Origin: Micrococcaceae bacterium
GTDB lineage: Bacteria; Actinomycetota; Actinomycetes; Actinomycetales; Micrococcaceae
Direction: 5' to 3'
Length of the DNA: 36,844 nucleotides
Assembly (NCBI GenBank): GCA_030452125.1
Contig: JAKDMV010000018.1
Coordinates: 1 to 36,844, forward strand
The notes under the pieces are model-generated. The model was not told the origin of the DNA. It was given only the letters and a program-made list of their open reading frames with translations, and ran no database searches. Within the stretch, counting starts at the first letter, position 1. Every line of letters starts with the position of its first letter. A program made the position numbers and the translations under genes. Below are positions 24,012 through 31,768 of this stretch, piece by piece.

Positions 24012-24493
24012 TGAGCGGACACGGAGCACCGGATACCGGAGCCGATGAACTGAAGGCAGCAGGAAAAGCCGGACTGCGTGCGGTGGTCGTTGCCGCCAGC
24101 TGGCACCAGCAGGTCATGGACGGACTCGTCGACGGCGCGTTGCGGGCCGCGAACGAGGCAGGCCTTCCAGAGCCCCGCCTCGTCCGGGTCCCGGGCACCT
24201 TCGAGCTGCCCGTCGCCGCAGCCCGGCTCGCACCGGACTACGACGTCGTCGTGGCCCTGGGCGTGGTCATCCGCGGGGGGACACCGCATTTCGAATTCGT
24301 CTGCCAGGGGGCGACGGCGGGATTGACCGAGGTCTCGATCAGGACCGGCGTCCCGGTGGGCTTCGGCGTGCTGACTTGCGATACGGAGCAGCAGGCCCTG
24401 GACCGTGCCGGGCTGGCCGGTTCGGTGGAGGACAAGGGACATGAAGCCATGTCGGCGGCGCTGTTGACTGCCCTGGCACTGTCCGCGGAATAG
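24011..24493 (+). CDS. ribH: 6,7-dimethyl-8-ribityllumazine synthase
   Basis: Protein of 160 residues condensing the ribitylaminopyrimidine with dihydroxybutanone phosphate, usually as a large oligomeric shell. Landmarks are AASWHQQV (W31), [11 protein letters not shown] (60-70), [16 protein letters not shown] with H93, and [20 protein letters not shown]. It is last in the riboflavin operon and followed by a strong hairpin. Confidence 0.96.
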   Translation: MSGHGAPDTGADELKAAGKAGLRAVVVAASWHQQVMDGLVDGALRAANEAGLPEPRLVRVPGTFELPVAAARLAPDYDVVVALGVVIRGGTPHFEFVCQGATAGLTEVSIRTGVPVGFGVLTCDTEQQALDRAGLAGSVEDKGHEAMSAALLTALALSAE

Positions 24494-24501
24494 TGTTCCC
24501 G

Positions 24502-24560
24502 GCGCCGCCCCGCACCGTCGGTTTCGTCACATTGAAACGTCGGAGTCGGGGCGGCGCTTC
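24502..24560 (+). terminator. Long hairpin terminator of the riboflavin operon
   Basis: GCGCCGCCCCG (24502-24512) pairs perfectly with CGGGGCGGCGC (24547-24557). Inside it GTTTC (24521-24525) pairs with GAAAC (24534-24538). A short TTC follows. It begins 8 nt after the ribH stop. Confidence 0.7.
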
Positions 24561-24569
24561 GCCAACGGC

Positions 24570-24575
24570 TAGGCT
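24570..24575 (+). promoter_or_regulatory. -10 hexamer TAGGCT for hisE, leaderless geometry
   Basis: TAGGCT lies exactly 6 nt before the GTG start of hisE, just after the rib terminator. No good -35 and no SD at proper spacing are seen. Confidence 0.5.
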
Positions 24576-24581
24576 TGAAGG

Positions 24582-24845
24582 GTGAAAACCTTTGACACCC
24601 TCTTTGCCGAACTGGCCGAAAAGGCACAAACCCGACCCTCGGGTTCCCGCACCATCACGGAGCTGGATTCGGGTGTCCACGGCATCGGCAAGAAGATCGT
24701 GGAAGAAGCAGCCGAAGTCTGGATGGCCGCCGAATACGAGACCGACGAGGAAGCAGCCGAGGAGATCTCGCAGCTGCTGTACCACCTGCAGGTCATGATG
24801 CTGGCCAAGGGACTGTCGCTGGAAGACGTCTACAAGCATCTCTAG
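24582..24845 (+). CDS. hisE: Phosphoribosyl-ATP diphosphatase
   Basis: Helical all-alpha NTP-pyrophosphatase of 87 residues catalysing step two of histidine synthesis. Its residues [18 protein letters not shown] and [38 protein letters not shown] contain the E-E-x-x-E and E-x-x-D/E magnesium ligands of the family. The start is GTG at 24582 with TAGGCT 6 nt upstream, so it is likely leaderless. It stands before hisG, separated by 80 nt. Confidence 0.95.
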   Translation: MKTFDTLFAELAEKAQTRPSGSRTITELDSGVHGIGKKIVEEAAEVWMAAEYETDEEAAEEISQLLYHLQVMMLAKGLSLEDVYKHL

Positions 24846-24878
24846 CCGCCCGACCCCGCACTCGGCGGGGTCGGCGGC
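24845..24878 (+). terminator. Strong hairpin between hisE and hisG
   Basis: GCCGCC(C)GACCCCGC and GCGGGGTCGGCGGC pair over 14 bp with one bulged base, starting on the last base of the hisE stop. There is no T-run, so it may be a partial terminator, an mRNA-processing element or a stabiliser rather than a full stop. Confidence 0.45.
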
Positions 24879-24925
24879 CCAGGGAGCCCAGACCACCGAA
24901 AACCAGCACAGAAAAGAGCACCGCC

Positions 24926-25774
24926 ATGTTGCGAGTAGCCGTACCGAATAAAGGCGCCCTCTCGGAGGCCGCCACCGCCATGCTCAACGAATCCGGGTAC
25001 CGCCAGCGCCGCGACAACCGCGAACTGGTCATGGTCGATCCGGACAATGACATCGAATTCTTCTATCTCCGTCCCCGGGACATCGCCGTCTACGTCGGAC
25101 GCGGCATCCTCGACGTGGGCATCACCGGCCGTGATCTGTTCGTCGATGCCGGGGTCAACGGAGATGCCGAGGAACTCCTTCCGCTGGGACTCGGCGCCTC
25201 GACCTTCCGCTTCGCAGGACCCGTCGGGGACTTCTCATCCGTCGAACAGCTCGAAGGCAAGCGCGTGGCGACCAGCTACGACGTGTTGCTGAAGAGCTAC
25301 CTCGAGGAACGGGGGATCGACGCGGCCGTGGTCCGTCTGGACGGCGCCGTGGAATCCTCGGTACGACTCGGTGTCGCCGACGCCATCGCCGACGTCGTGG
25401 AAACGGGCAGCACCCTGCGCGCGGCCGGCATGGAGACCTTCGGCGAAGCCATCCTGGAGTCCGAGGCCGTGCTCATCGGACGGACCGGCGAACACCCCCA
25501 CGGGTTGGAGATCCTCACCCGCCGACTGCAGGGCGTCCTGGTGGCCCGCCGCTACGCGATGCTCGACTACGACATCCGCAAGGACCTCGTCTCCCGGGCG
25601 TGCGCCTTGACTCCGGGCCTGGAATCACCCACGGTCTCCCCGCTGCACGACGGCGACTGGGTGGCGGTGCGTTCGATGGTGAAACAGGCCCAGGCCAACA
25701 ACATCATGGACGAACTCTATGAGCTGGGCGCCCGCGCCATCCTCGTGACCAACATCCACGCCATCCGTATTTAG
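24926..25774 (+). CDS. hisG: ATP phosphoribosyltransferase (long form)
   Basis: Enzyme of 282 residues for the first, feedback-controlled step of histidine synthesis (ATP + PRPP). [14 protein letters not shown] opens the catalytic domain and the PRPP loop is near [14 protein letters not shown] (about 153-166). The C-terminal regulatory ACT-like domain that binds histidine starts around residue 210 ([12 protein letters not shown]), making this the long, HisZ-independent form. The ATG at 24926 has a weak AAGAG upstream. hisF follows after 11 nt. Confidence 0.96.
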   Translation: MLRVAVPNKGALSEAATAMLNESGYRQRRDNRELVMVDPDNDIEFFYLRPRDIAVYVGRGILDVGITGRDLFVDAGVNGDAEELLPLGLGASTFRFAGPVGDFSSVEQLEGKRVATSYDVLLKSYLEERGIDAAVVRLDGAVESSVRLGVADAIADVVETGSTLRAAGMETFGEAILESEAVLIGRTGEHPHGLEILTRRLQGVLVARRYAMLDYDIRKDLVSRACALTPGLESPTVSPLHDGDWVAVRSMVKQAQANNIMDELYELGARAILVTNIHAIRI

Positions 25775-25785
25775 GGGATCCACCC

Positions 25786-26556
25786 GTGACTGTAGCCATC
25801 CGTGTCATCCCCTGCCTCGATGTCGATGCAGGACGTGTCGTCAAGGGCGTGAACTTCGAGGGCCTGCGCGATGCCGGGGATCCCGTGGAACTGGCCCAGC
25901 GTTACAACGCAGCAGGAGCCGATGAACTGACGTTCCTGGATGTGACCGCCACCTCCGGGGACCGGGAAACCACGTTCGACGTCGTACGCACCACCGCCGA
26001 AGAGGTCTTCATCCCGTTGACCGTCGGCGGCGGGGTCCGCTCGGTCGAGGATGTCGACCGCCTGCTGCGCGCCGGGGCCGACAAGGCGTCGATCAACACG
26101 GCGGCCGTGAAGCGTCCGGAGGTGATCCGGGAGATCACCGAGCGATTCGGCTCCCAGGTCCTGGTCCTCTCGGTCGACGCCAAGCGCAGCAGCGACCCCT
26201 CGCTGCCCTCTGGTTTCGAAGTCACCACCCATGGGGGGCGGACCGGTACCGGGATCGACGCCGTGGACTGGGCCCGTGAGGCGGCCGACGGCGGGGTGGG
26301 TGAGATCCTGTTGAACTCGATCGACGCCGACGGGACCAAGAACGGATTCGACCTCGAAATGATCTCCGCCGTCCGCGCGGCGGTCAACGTGCCGCTCATC
26401 GCCTCCGGCGGTGCCGGGGCACCCGCGGATTTCCCGCCGGCAGTGGCCGCCGGAGCCGATGCGGTGCTGGCGGCGTCGATCTTCCATTTCGGCCCGGTCG
26501 ATATGATCGCCCAGGTCAAACAAGCCATCAAGGAGGCAGGTTATCCTGTTCGCTGA
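25786..26556 (+). CDS. hisF: Imidazole glycerol phosphate synthase, cyclase subunit
   Basis: TIM barrel of 256 residues that forms the imidazole ring with ammonia from HisH. Catalytic aspartates are D12 ([14 protein letters not shown]) and D131 (VLSVDAKR). Phosphate loops are in [26 protein letters not shown] and IASGGAGAP. The start is GTG at 25786 after AGGGGA. The partner hisH and hisA are not in the window. It is unusual in sitting directly behind hisG. The next gene overlaps its 3' end. Confidence 0.96.
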   Translation: MTVAIRVIPCLDVDAGRVVKGVNFEGLRDAGDPVELAQRYNAAGADELTFLDVTATSGDRETTFDVVRTTAEEVFIPLTVGGGVRSVEDVDRLLRAGADKASINTAAVKRPEVIREITERFGSQVLVLSVDAKRSSDPSLPSGFEVTTHGGRTGTGIDAVDWAREAADGGVGEILLNSIDADGTKNGFDLEMISAVRAAVNVPLIASGGAGAPADFPPAVAAGADAVLAASIFHFGPVDMIAQVKQAIKEAGYPVR

Positions 26557-27298
26557 ACCAGAAGAGCTAGACCGGCTGATGGATGCCGCCTGGCCGGCTC
26601 TTGAAAAGAGCGCCGTCGGAGGGTGGACCCTGCGTTTTTCCGCCGGCATCAGCCAGCGCGCCAATTCCGTGCTCCCGGTTGCCGCACCCAATGACCTCGA
26701 TGCCGCTCTCGAGGAGGTCGAGACGCGCAGTGCCGCGCGCTGGCTGAACTCGACCTTCCAGATCTCCCCGTCGGCCCAGCCCGCCGATCTGGATGCCTAT
26801 CTGGCGGCCCGCGGCTATACCGTGGGCACGCCGACCCTGGTCCAGGTCATGGACGGCTCGGAACTGGACCGTTTCGCCGAGATCGTCCCCGACGTACGCC
26901 TGGAATTCACCGACGAACCCCCGCAGGACTGGCTGGAGCTGTTCTGGTACCAGGACGGCCCCGCCGCCGAGGACGACCGGGCGGTATCCCGCCGCATCCT
27001 CACAGGGGTGCCGGCGACCTACATCTCGTTGCGGGTGGACGGACGCATCGAATCGATCGCCCGGTTGGCCATCGTGGAGAACCACGGCGGCATCTACTGT
27101 GTCACCACGCGCCCCGAAGCCAGGCGCCGGGGGTATTCGCGGCTGGTGATGGAAGCCGTCCTGCATGAGGCCTACCGCCGTGAACTGGACGGTGTCTGGC
27201 TGCAGGTCCGGGAGTCCAATGTGGGGGCCATCGTGCTCTACAACGCCTTGGGCTTCAGCACCGCATCCACCTATCATTACCGCACCCGCGCCCTCTAG
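26546..27298 (+). CDS. GNAT family N-acetyltransferase, probable CTG start
   Basis: Acetyltransferase of about 250 residues. An N-terminal half without known motif ([31 protein letters not shown], including a QRANSVLP segment) precedes a C-terminal GNAT fold whose acetyl-CoA loop is the variant [19 protein letters not shown] (about 190-205). [15 protein letters not shown] is typical of the C-terminal part. The substrate is unknown. AGGAGG at 26531-26536 is 9 nt before a CTG at 26546, where the conserved N-terminus seems to begin. The first ATG, at 26579, has no SD and would cut 11 residues. It overlaps hisF by 11 nt and is probably translated with it. Confidence 0.85.
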   Translation: MFAEPEELDRLMDAAWPALEKSAVGGWTLRFSAGISQRANSVLPVAAPNDLDAALEEVETRSAARWLNSTFQISPSAQPADLDAYLAARGYTVGTPTLVQVMDGSELDRFAEIVPDVRLEFTDEPPQDWLELFWYQDGPAAEDDRAVSRRILTGVPATYISLRVDGRIESIARLAIVENHGGIYCVTTRPEARRRGYSRLVMEAVLHEAYRRELDGVWLQVRESNVGAIVLYNALGFSTASTYHYRTRAL

Positions 27299-27335
27299 GC
27301 TTCTTCAGCACCACGGCGCCCCCTGCCGGCGGCGG

Positions 27336-27884
27336 TCATGTCGTCGGTGGCGGGAGCGAGGGGGCATCCTTCGCCCACGATCCTTGGCCAGTGGCCGGGA
27401 CACCCGGCCCATGACTGGTGTTCCGGGGCAACAACTCGTTGTACCTTTCGGACCATCCGGACGCCCGATGGCCGTTCAGGTCCGTATCGAGGTGGTCCAG
27501 ATGCGTGTGCCAGCCCGCCGCATACCCAGGCAGGTCTTCCGGGCGTAGTGAAGCGTGGGTCAAGACCACCCGGGTGTCGGTGCCGGTATCGGAGCGGTGG
27601 ACGTCCACCTGCGTGGTCCCCTCACCGGGGGATTCCCAAGTGGCCGTGAGCTGGTCGGGTTCGCGGCAGGTGGTGATCCGGCCGGACGTGGTCTCGCCGT
27701 CCCCGAAGTCAAGACCGTATCGGCCGTGCTCCCGCATATCACCGGTCACGGCGCCCAGCCACCGGGCCAGCCGTTGGGGGTCGGTGAAGGCCTGCCAGAG
27801 GTCTTCCCGGCCCAAGGCATAGTGGCGGACGAATCGTACGCTGCGGTTCTCCGCATCGATGTCACCTTCGGAATCCGTGGTCAT
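27336..27884 (-). CDS. SRPBCC domain (AHSA1-type) protein
   Basis: Soluble protein of 182 residues with the START/SRPBCC fold: NRSVRFVRHYALGREDLWQAFTDPQRLARWLG near the N-terminus and VVLTHASLRPEDLPGYAAGWHTHLDHLDTDLNG near the end of the domain. This fold binds hydrophobic ligands. It forms an ATGA-overlapping pair with an upstream ArsR regulator, a common arrangement of unknown physiology. GAGGAGG lies 8 nt before the ATG at 27884. About 30 polar residues at the C-terminus lie beyond the domain. Confidence 0.88.
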   Translation of the reverse strand: MTTDSEGDIDAENRSVRFVRHYALGREDLWQAFTDPQRLARWLGAVTGDMREHGRYGLDFGDGETTSGRITTCREPDQLTATWESPGEGTTQVDVHRSDTGTDTRVVLTHASLRPEDLPGYAAGWHTHLDHLDTDLNGHRASGWSERYNELLPRNTSHGPGVPATGQGSWAKDAPSLPPPTT

Positions 27885-28237
27885 GAGATGTCCTCCTCGA
27901 TGAGCTCGTCCACTGCGTTTGCGGGTCTTCCCCGGAATAGTTCCGTGTCCAGGGCGTCCAGGCGTTGGTGCCAGAAGCTGCGCACGTCCTGAAGCCAGGT
28001 GGCGACGACATCCAAGGTGGCCCGATCCAAGTGATATCGGCGCTGGGCGCCGTGGTTGGTGCACACCGCCACCCCGGATTCACGCAATAGGCGGAGGTGG
28101 CGCGATGTCGCCGGTTGGCTGATCCCGAACTCGACGTGCAACGCCTGGGCGATTTCTCCCGCGGGCCGTTCACCACCGCCGAGCAGCTCGACGATGCGAC
28201 GACGGACCGGGTCGGCCAACACCTGAAAGACATCCAC
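27881..28237 (-). CDS. ArsR family winged-helix regulator
   Basis: DNA-binding protein of 118 residues: MDVFQVLADPVRRRIVELLGGGERPAGEIAQAL, then the recognition helix FGISQPATSRHLRLLRESGVAVCTN and the wing QRRYHLD. No CxC metal site is present, so it belongs to the metal-independent ArsR group paired with SRPBCC proteins. The start is GTG at 28237. A GTTATATAAC palindrome 22 nt upstream may be both its -10 and its operator. Its stop overlaps the SRPBCC start. Confidence 0.92.
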   Translation of the reverse strand: MDVFQVLADPVRRRIVELLGGGERPAGEIAQALHVEFGISQPATSRHLRLLRESGVAVCTNHGAQRRYHLDRATLDVVATWLQDVRSFWHQRLDALDTELFRGRPANAVDELIEEDIS

Positions 28238-28258
28238 TCATCGAACATTGTGCATTTG

Positions 28259-28268
28259 GTTATATAAC
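28259..28268 (-). promoter_or_regulatory. AT-rich palindrome GTTATATAAC, candidate -10/operator of the ArsR-SRPBCC pair
   Basis: This perfect 10-bp palindrome is the most AT-rich point in the region and places TATAAC about 22 nt before the ArsR start. A dimeric ArsR protein bound here would occlude its own promoter. Confidence 0.4.
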
Positions 28269-28346
28269 ACAAGGGGTAATTCCTGGAATCGAAACGGGTC
28301 CTCCTGGCCACCAGCATCCAGGCTGTGCCATGGGACGGCTGCGTGT

Positions 28347-28352
28347 TAGTTT
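28347..28352 (+). promoter_or_regulatory. -10 hexamer TAGTTT for the DUF2785 gene, leaderless geometry
   Basis: TAGTTT lies 6 nt before the ATG at 28359. A weak TGTGCC stands near the -35 position. Confidence 0.45.
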
Positions 28353-28358
28353 CAGGGA

Positions 28359-29141
28359 ATGTCCCAGCCGAACGGAAATATTTACGAGGCGGAGATCGCC
28401 GGGCTCCTCGACGACATCAGCTCGCCCGACCCCCTCATCAGGGACGGGGAGTCGCTGGGCCGGCTCTACGAAATACTGGATTCGCCGGCTGTTTCTCCGG
28501 CACAACGCAGGCGGGTCGGCTCGACCGCGGTGCAACGACTGGCCGACCCTCGCGTGGAAGTGCGGAGCTTCGCCGCCTTGGTGCTGATCCCACTCATCCT
28601 CCACGACGCTGCTGAACCCGGGTGGTTCGACGATTTCGCGACCTGGTACGCCACCGAAGAAGAAACCACCGGATATGACGACGTCCGCGGTTGGCTCCAT
28701 GCCGTGGCCCACGGGGCGGACGTGCTCGGTGCCTTCGGATGGATGGCCCGGGAATCACCGCGGCCCGCCCTTGACCTGGCGGCCCTGAGGATGCTGCACC
28801 AGGGCCCGGGGATCTGGCGCGACCAGGAGGACGACCGGCTGGGGTATGCCTTGGCCATCACCCTGGCGAATCCGCGTCTCACCCCGGACGATGCCCTCTC
28901 CTGGCTGGATCCCCTCGAAGAAGCATTCCTGCGGGCCGACTCCGGGCCCGTGCCCGCCTTCGTCTCCAACTCGATCCGGACGCTCCGCGTGGTCCAGCTG
29001 CTGACGGACGAAGAAATGTCGTACCAGGGCCGGGGGGTTCGTGTCCGGCATTCCACCGCGGTAGGGCAGCGGATCCGCGATGTCCTCCATCTGGCCTCCC
29101 CATGGATGTGGAACCCGGCCGGGGCATCGGGGCAGCAGTGA
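28359..29141 (+). CDS. DUF2785-like protein of unknown function
   Basis: Soluble helical protein of 260 residues with HEAT-like character. The segments DDISSPDPLIRDGESLGRLYEIL, VEVRSFAALVLIPLILHD and DDVRGWLHAVAHGADVLGAFGW recall DUF2785, in which a RGW-HAVAHGAD block is conserved. That assignment is from memory and moderate. No enzyme motif is clear, although the H-x4-H of HAVAHGAD could bind metal. The ATG at 28359 lacks an SD but has TAGTTT 6 nt upstream. It stands alone, divergent from arsR. Confidence 0.7.
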   Translation: MSQPNGNIYEAEIAGLLDDISSPDPLIRDGESLGRLYEILDSPAVSPAQRRRVGSTAVQRLADPRVEVRSFAALVLIPLILHDAAEPGWFDDFATWYATEEETTGYDDVRGWLHAVAHGADVLGAFGWMARESPRPALDLAALRMLHQGPGIWRDQEDDRLGYALAITLANPRLTPDDALSWLDPLEEAFLRADSGPVPAFVSNSIRTLRVVQLLTDEEMSYQGRGVRVRHSTAVGQRIRDVLHLASPWMWNPAGASGQQ

Positions 29142-29188
29142 CCGCAGGATGGCCGCGGATCCCCCTTTCCCCGCGGCGGCCCCGGCGG

Positions 29189-29194
29189 TAACCT
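29189..29194 (+). promoter_or_regulatory. -10 hexamer TAACCT for the squalene-cyclase-like gene, leaderless geometry
   Basis: TAACCT lies exactly 6 nt before the ATG at 29201. Confidence 0.4.
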
Positions 29195-29200
29195 GCAGGA

Positions 29201-30181
29201 ATGGCAACCGGACCGGAGATGCTCGACTGGCTTCTGGACTCGGATCCTGCCTTGCGTTGGCAGGTCCAGAGGGATGTTGCCGGCGCGCATCCGGCGGTGT
29301 GGAAGGAAACGCGATCACGGATCGCCACCGCGGGTTACGGTGCCCGCCTGCTCTCGAAGCAGGACCCGGATGGCCAATGGGCCGGGGGAGCCTACTTTCC
29401 TGCAGGGTTCTTGGGCAGTGCCGAGGCCAGGGAACCGGGACAGCCCTGGACGGCGACCACCTGGGCGCTGAAGGACCTGCGCGACTGGGGGCTGGAGGCC
29501 GGCGTGTTGGCAGGAACCGCCGAAAAACTCGACAGGAACAGCACCTGGGAATATGACGACCTGCCCTATTGGGGCGGCGAGGTCGATGTCTGCATCAATT
29601 CGTTCACACTGGCAAACGGCGCGTGGCTCGGGGCTGATGTCTCATGACTCATCGAGTGGTTTCCTGCCTACCGGCTGGCCGATGGTGGCTGGAATTGTGA
29701 AGCAGAAGAAGGGAACTCGATTCGATCGTCCGTGCACTCGACGCTCAACGCCGTGCGCGGCCTGCTCGCCCACGAGCAGCTGACGGGCGACACCTCGCTG
29801 CGGGCCGCCCGCCACGGGGGCGAGGAGTACCTGCTGGAACGACGACTTCTCTACCGGGCCACGACCGGGGAACCCATCGGGGATTTCGTCTCCGAGTTCC
29901 TCCATCCGAGCCGCCACCGGTACAGCGCCCTTGCCGCACTGGAACATTTCCGGGAGGTGGCACTGCTGGAAGGCACCGCGCCGGATCCCCGGCTGGCCGA
30001 CGCAATCGAGGTGGTCCGTGCCGCCCGGACGGCAGACGCGACGTGGCGCCAGGCGGCGCGGCTGCTCGGCGCCACGTGGTTCGACGTCGATGTGCCGCCC
30101 GGTGAACCGTCGAAATGGTTGACCTGGTCCGGCCTGCGGGTACTCGATTGGTGGGAACCAGACGCCGGGGAGCGGGACTGA
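29201..30181 (+). pseudogene. Squalene-cyclase-like protein interrupted by one in-frame TGA
   Basis: A single reading frame of 327 codons including the stop encodes a protein resembling actinobacterial proteins named 'squalene cyclase' (alpha-alpha toroid repeats): MLDWLLDSDPALRWQVQRDV, QDPDGQWAGGAYF, WTATTWALKDLRDWGL, VDVCINSFTLANGAWLGADV, then ADGGWNCE, SSVHSTLNAVRGLL and EYLLERRLLYRATTGE. The only break is TGA at 29645-29647 (codon 149); sequence on both sides stays in the same frame and in register with the family. The last part could restart at GTG 29732, but that has no SD. Either a nonsense mutation (for example GGA to TGA) or an unusual read-through. The enzymatic role is doubtful even in intact homologues. 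Confidence 0.75.
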
Positions 30182-30190
30182 TTAGGGGCG

Positions 30191-30219
30191 TTCACCTCGG
30201 GGCCCAGCCGGGGTATGCT
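30191..30219 (+). promoter_or_regulatory. Promoter of the DUF488 gene
   Basis: TTCACC (30191-30196) and TATGCT (30214-30219) are separated by 17 nt, a good match to the housekeeping pattern. Transcription would start about 20 nt before the ATG at 30247. Confidence 0.55.
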
Positions 30220-30246
30220 CCGAGAAAAGCCATCCGAGGAGGGGCA

Positions 30247-30606
30247 ATGCCACTGAATGTGTGGGTCCGAAGAGTCCAGGAGGAGCCCGGCCACAACGAC
30301 GGCACCAGGGTCCTGGTGGACCGGATCTGGCCGCGGGGGGTGAAGAAGGCGGATGCCGCGCTCGACGATTGGAACAAGGACGTGGCCCCGTCGACGGAAC
30401 TACGCAAATGGTATGGGCACGATCCGGAGAAGTTCGAGGAGTTCGCCAGGAAATACCGTTCCGAACTCGATTCCGACGAAGGCCGGGCCGCACTCGAAAA
30501 GCTGAAGGACAGCGTGCGCGGCAAACGGCTCACGCTGTTGTCCGCCACCAAGGACATCGACCATAGCCAGGCGGCCGTCCTGGCCAGGATCCTGGAAGAA
30601 TCCTAG
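30247..30606 (+). CDS. DUF488 family protein (YeaO-like)
   Basis: Small soluble protein of 119 residues and unknown function. It has the full DUF488 pattern: VWVRRVQEE, GTRVLVDRIWPRGVKK, WNKDVAPSTELRKWYGHDPEKFEEFARKYRSEL, and LTLLSATKDIDHSQAAVL at the end. The ATG at 30247 follows GAGGAGG. It has its own promoter and is convergent with the TIGR03085 gene 4 nt away. Confidence 0.93.
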   Translation: MPLNVWVRRVQEEPGHNDGTRVLVDRIWPRGVKKADAALDDWNKDVAPSTELRKWYGHDPEKFEEFARKYRSELDSDEGRAALEKLKDSVRGKRLTLLSATKDIDHSQAAVLARILEES

Positions 30607-30609
30607 AAG

Positions 30610-31245
30610 CTACTGTTCGGAGCTGGAGAAGAGGGCCAGCGCGTCGGGGGACCCTTCGAAGGTCACCAACGCGTGTTCGCGTCGTCCGATGGCATGCATC
30701 AGCAGCTCTCCGGGGTCCCCGGTGATGGCCACGGAGGTGGACGCCTTGCGGACGACGTGGCGTTGTCCCTCCGGCCGGCGCAGGATGATGCCCACGTCGG
30801 TGCCCCGGTAGAAGACCGCCGCCTGACGGATCAGGGACTCCCACAGGACATCCGCGTAATCGGTGTCCAGCACACGCGGGGCCCACCGATCCATGGCCCG
30901 GCGGACGTCCTCGGCATGGACGAAGAATTCGATGAGGTTCGCGGCATGGCCCACGGACGGAAGGGCCAACGGAGACAGCGCGGAGGGGCCTCGGCGGAAC
31001 CGGTCCACCAACTCCGCATAATGTCCGGGATCCTCGGCCCGACGGGCCGCCTGCTGCAATCGGCGTTCCATGGGGGCACGAAACGCCCCGATGGCGATGC
31101 CCGCAGCCCAAAGGCTGTGTTCGCGCAGAACCAGATGTGCCGCCAGGTGTCGTGTCTTCCAACCGGCGCACAACGTCGCCTCGTCCGGGCCGGCTGCCAG
31201 CAGGACTTCGGCGAGGACTTCACGGGACGGGTGTACGTATCGCAT
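30610..31245 (-). CDS. TIGR03085 family metal-binding (DinB/MDMPI-like) protein
   Basis: Protein of 211 residues related to mycothiol-dependent maleylpyruvate isomerase. Putative metal histidines are in [14 protein letters not shown] (H33, H37) and in [13 protein letters not shown]. The family is restricted to actinobacteria, which make mycothiol. The actual substrate is unknown. The ATG at 31245 has TAGCTT 7 nt upstream and no SD, consistent with leaderless expression. It is divergent from hisI. Confidence 0.9.
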   Translation of the reverse strand: MRYVHPSREVLAEVLLAAGPDEATLCAGWKTRHLAAHLVLREHSLWAAGIAIGAFRAPMERRLQQAARRAEDPGHYAELVDRFRRGPSALSPLALPSVGHAANLIEFFVHAEDVRRAMDRWAPRVLDTDYADVLWESLIRQAAVFYRGTDVGIILRRPEGQRHVVRKASTSVAITGDPGELLMHAIGRREHALVTFEGSPDALALFSSSEQ

Positions 31246-31252
31246 TACCCCG

Positions 31253-31258
31253 AAGCTA
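31253..31258 (-). promoter_or_regulatory. -10 hexamer TAGCTT for the TIGR03085 gene, leaderless geometry
   Basis: TAGCTT on the minus strand lies 7 nt before the ATG at 31245. Confidence 0.45.
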
Positions 31259-31323
31259 GCACGTTCCGGGGCCTACGGCCCGGTACCCGAGTCACCGACT
31301 GCGTGGCGCGAGTCCACGGCCAG

Positions 31324-31329
31324 TAGACT
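31324..31329 (+). promoter_or_regulatory. -10 hexamer TAGACT for hisI and the trp genes
   Basis: TAGACT lies 7 nt before the hisI ATG (31337). Here a GGAGG also lies in the 7-nt gap, so transcripts starting further upstream could use it as an SD. Confidence 0.45.
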
Positions 31330-31336
31330 GGAGGCG

Positions 31337-31735
31337 ATGCCGCAGAACCCAGCCCCCCGGAGTCCGGATCCCGCACTCGATCCCGAGATCGCTGCGGGCC
31401 TCAAACGAGACGCCGACGGCCTGGTGGCCGCCATCATCCAACAACACGACACCGCCGAGGTGCTGATGCTCGGATGGATGGACGACGAGGCCCTGCGCCG
31501 GACCCTGACGAGCGGGCGGGTCACCTTCTGGTCCCGATCACGCCAGAGCTACTGGCGCAAGGGCGACACCTCGGGGCACCAGCAACTGGTGCGCTCGGTA
31601 GCCCGCGATTGCGACGGGGATGCGCTGCTGATCCAGGTCCATCAGATCGGGGCCGCCTGCCATACCGGAACGCGGACTTGTTTCGACGGCCGGGCCCTTC
31701 CCGCCGTCGAAGGACCGTCCGCGGCCAACGTATGA
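31337..31735 (+). CDS. hisI: Phosphoribosyl-AMP cyclohydrolase
   Basis: Metalloenzyme of 132 residues for the third step of histidine synthesis. The magnesium aspartates D92, D94 and D96 are in RDCDGDALL. Zinc cysteines are C93, C108 and C115 ([12 protein letters not shown]). The substrate region is [18 protein letters not shown]. It stands 33 nt before trpE and is probably the first gene of the trp operon, a known actinobacterial arrangement. No leader peptide or attenuator is visible between the two. Confidence 0.96.
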   Translation: MPQNPAPRSPDPALDPEIAAGLKRDADGLVAAIIQQHDTAEVLMLGWMDDEALRRTLTSGRVTFWSRSRQSYWRKGDTSGHQQLVRSVARDCDGDALLIQVHQIGAACHTGTRTCFDGRALPAVEGPSAANV

Positions 31736-31768
31736 AGCTTCCAACGACGCAAGGAAATCCAGTACAGC

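Noticed and set aside
27296-27301. TAGGCT after the GNAT stop as a promoter
   Set aside because: The next plus-strand gene starts about 1 kb away and the neighbouring gene is convergent, so nothing would be driven. It serves as a negative control for the stop/-10 overlap idea.
29732-30181. Separate gene starting at GTG 29732
   Set aside because: It is in the same frame as the preceding part, lacks an SD, and only completes the family pattern together with the upstream half, so it was annotated as one interrupted gene.
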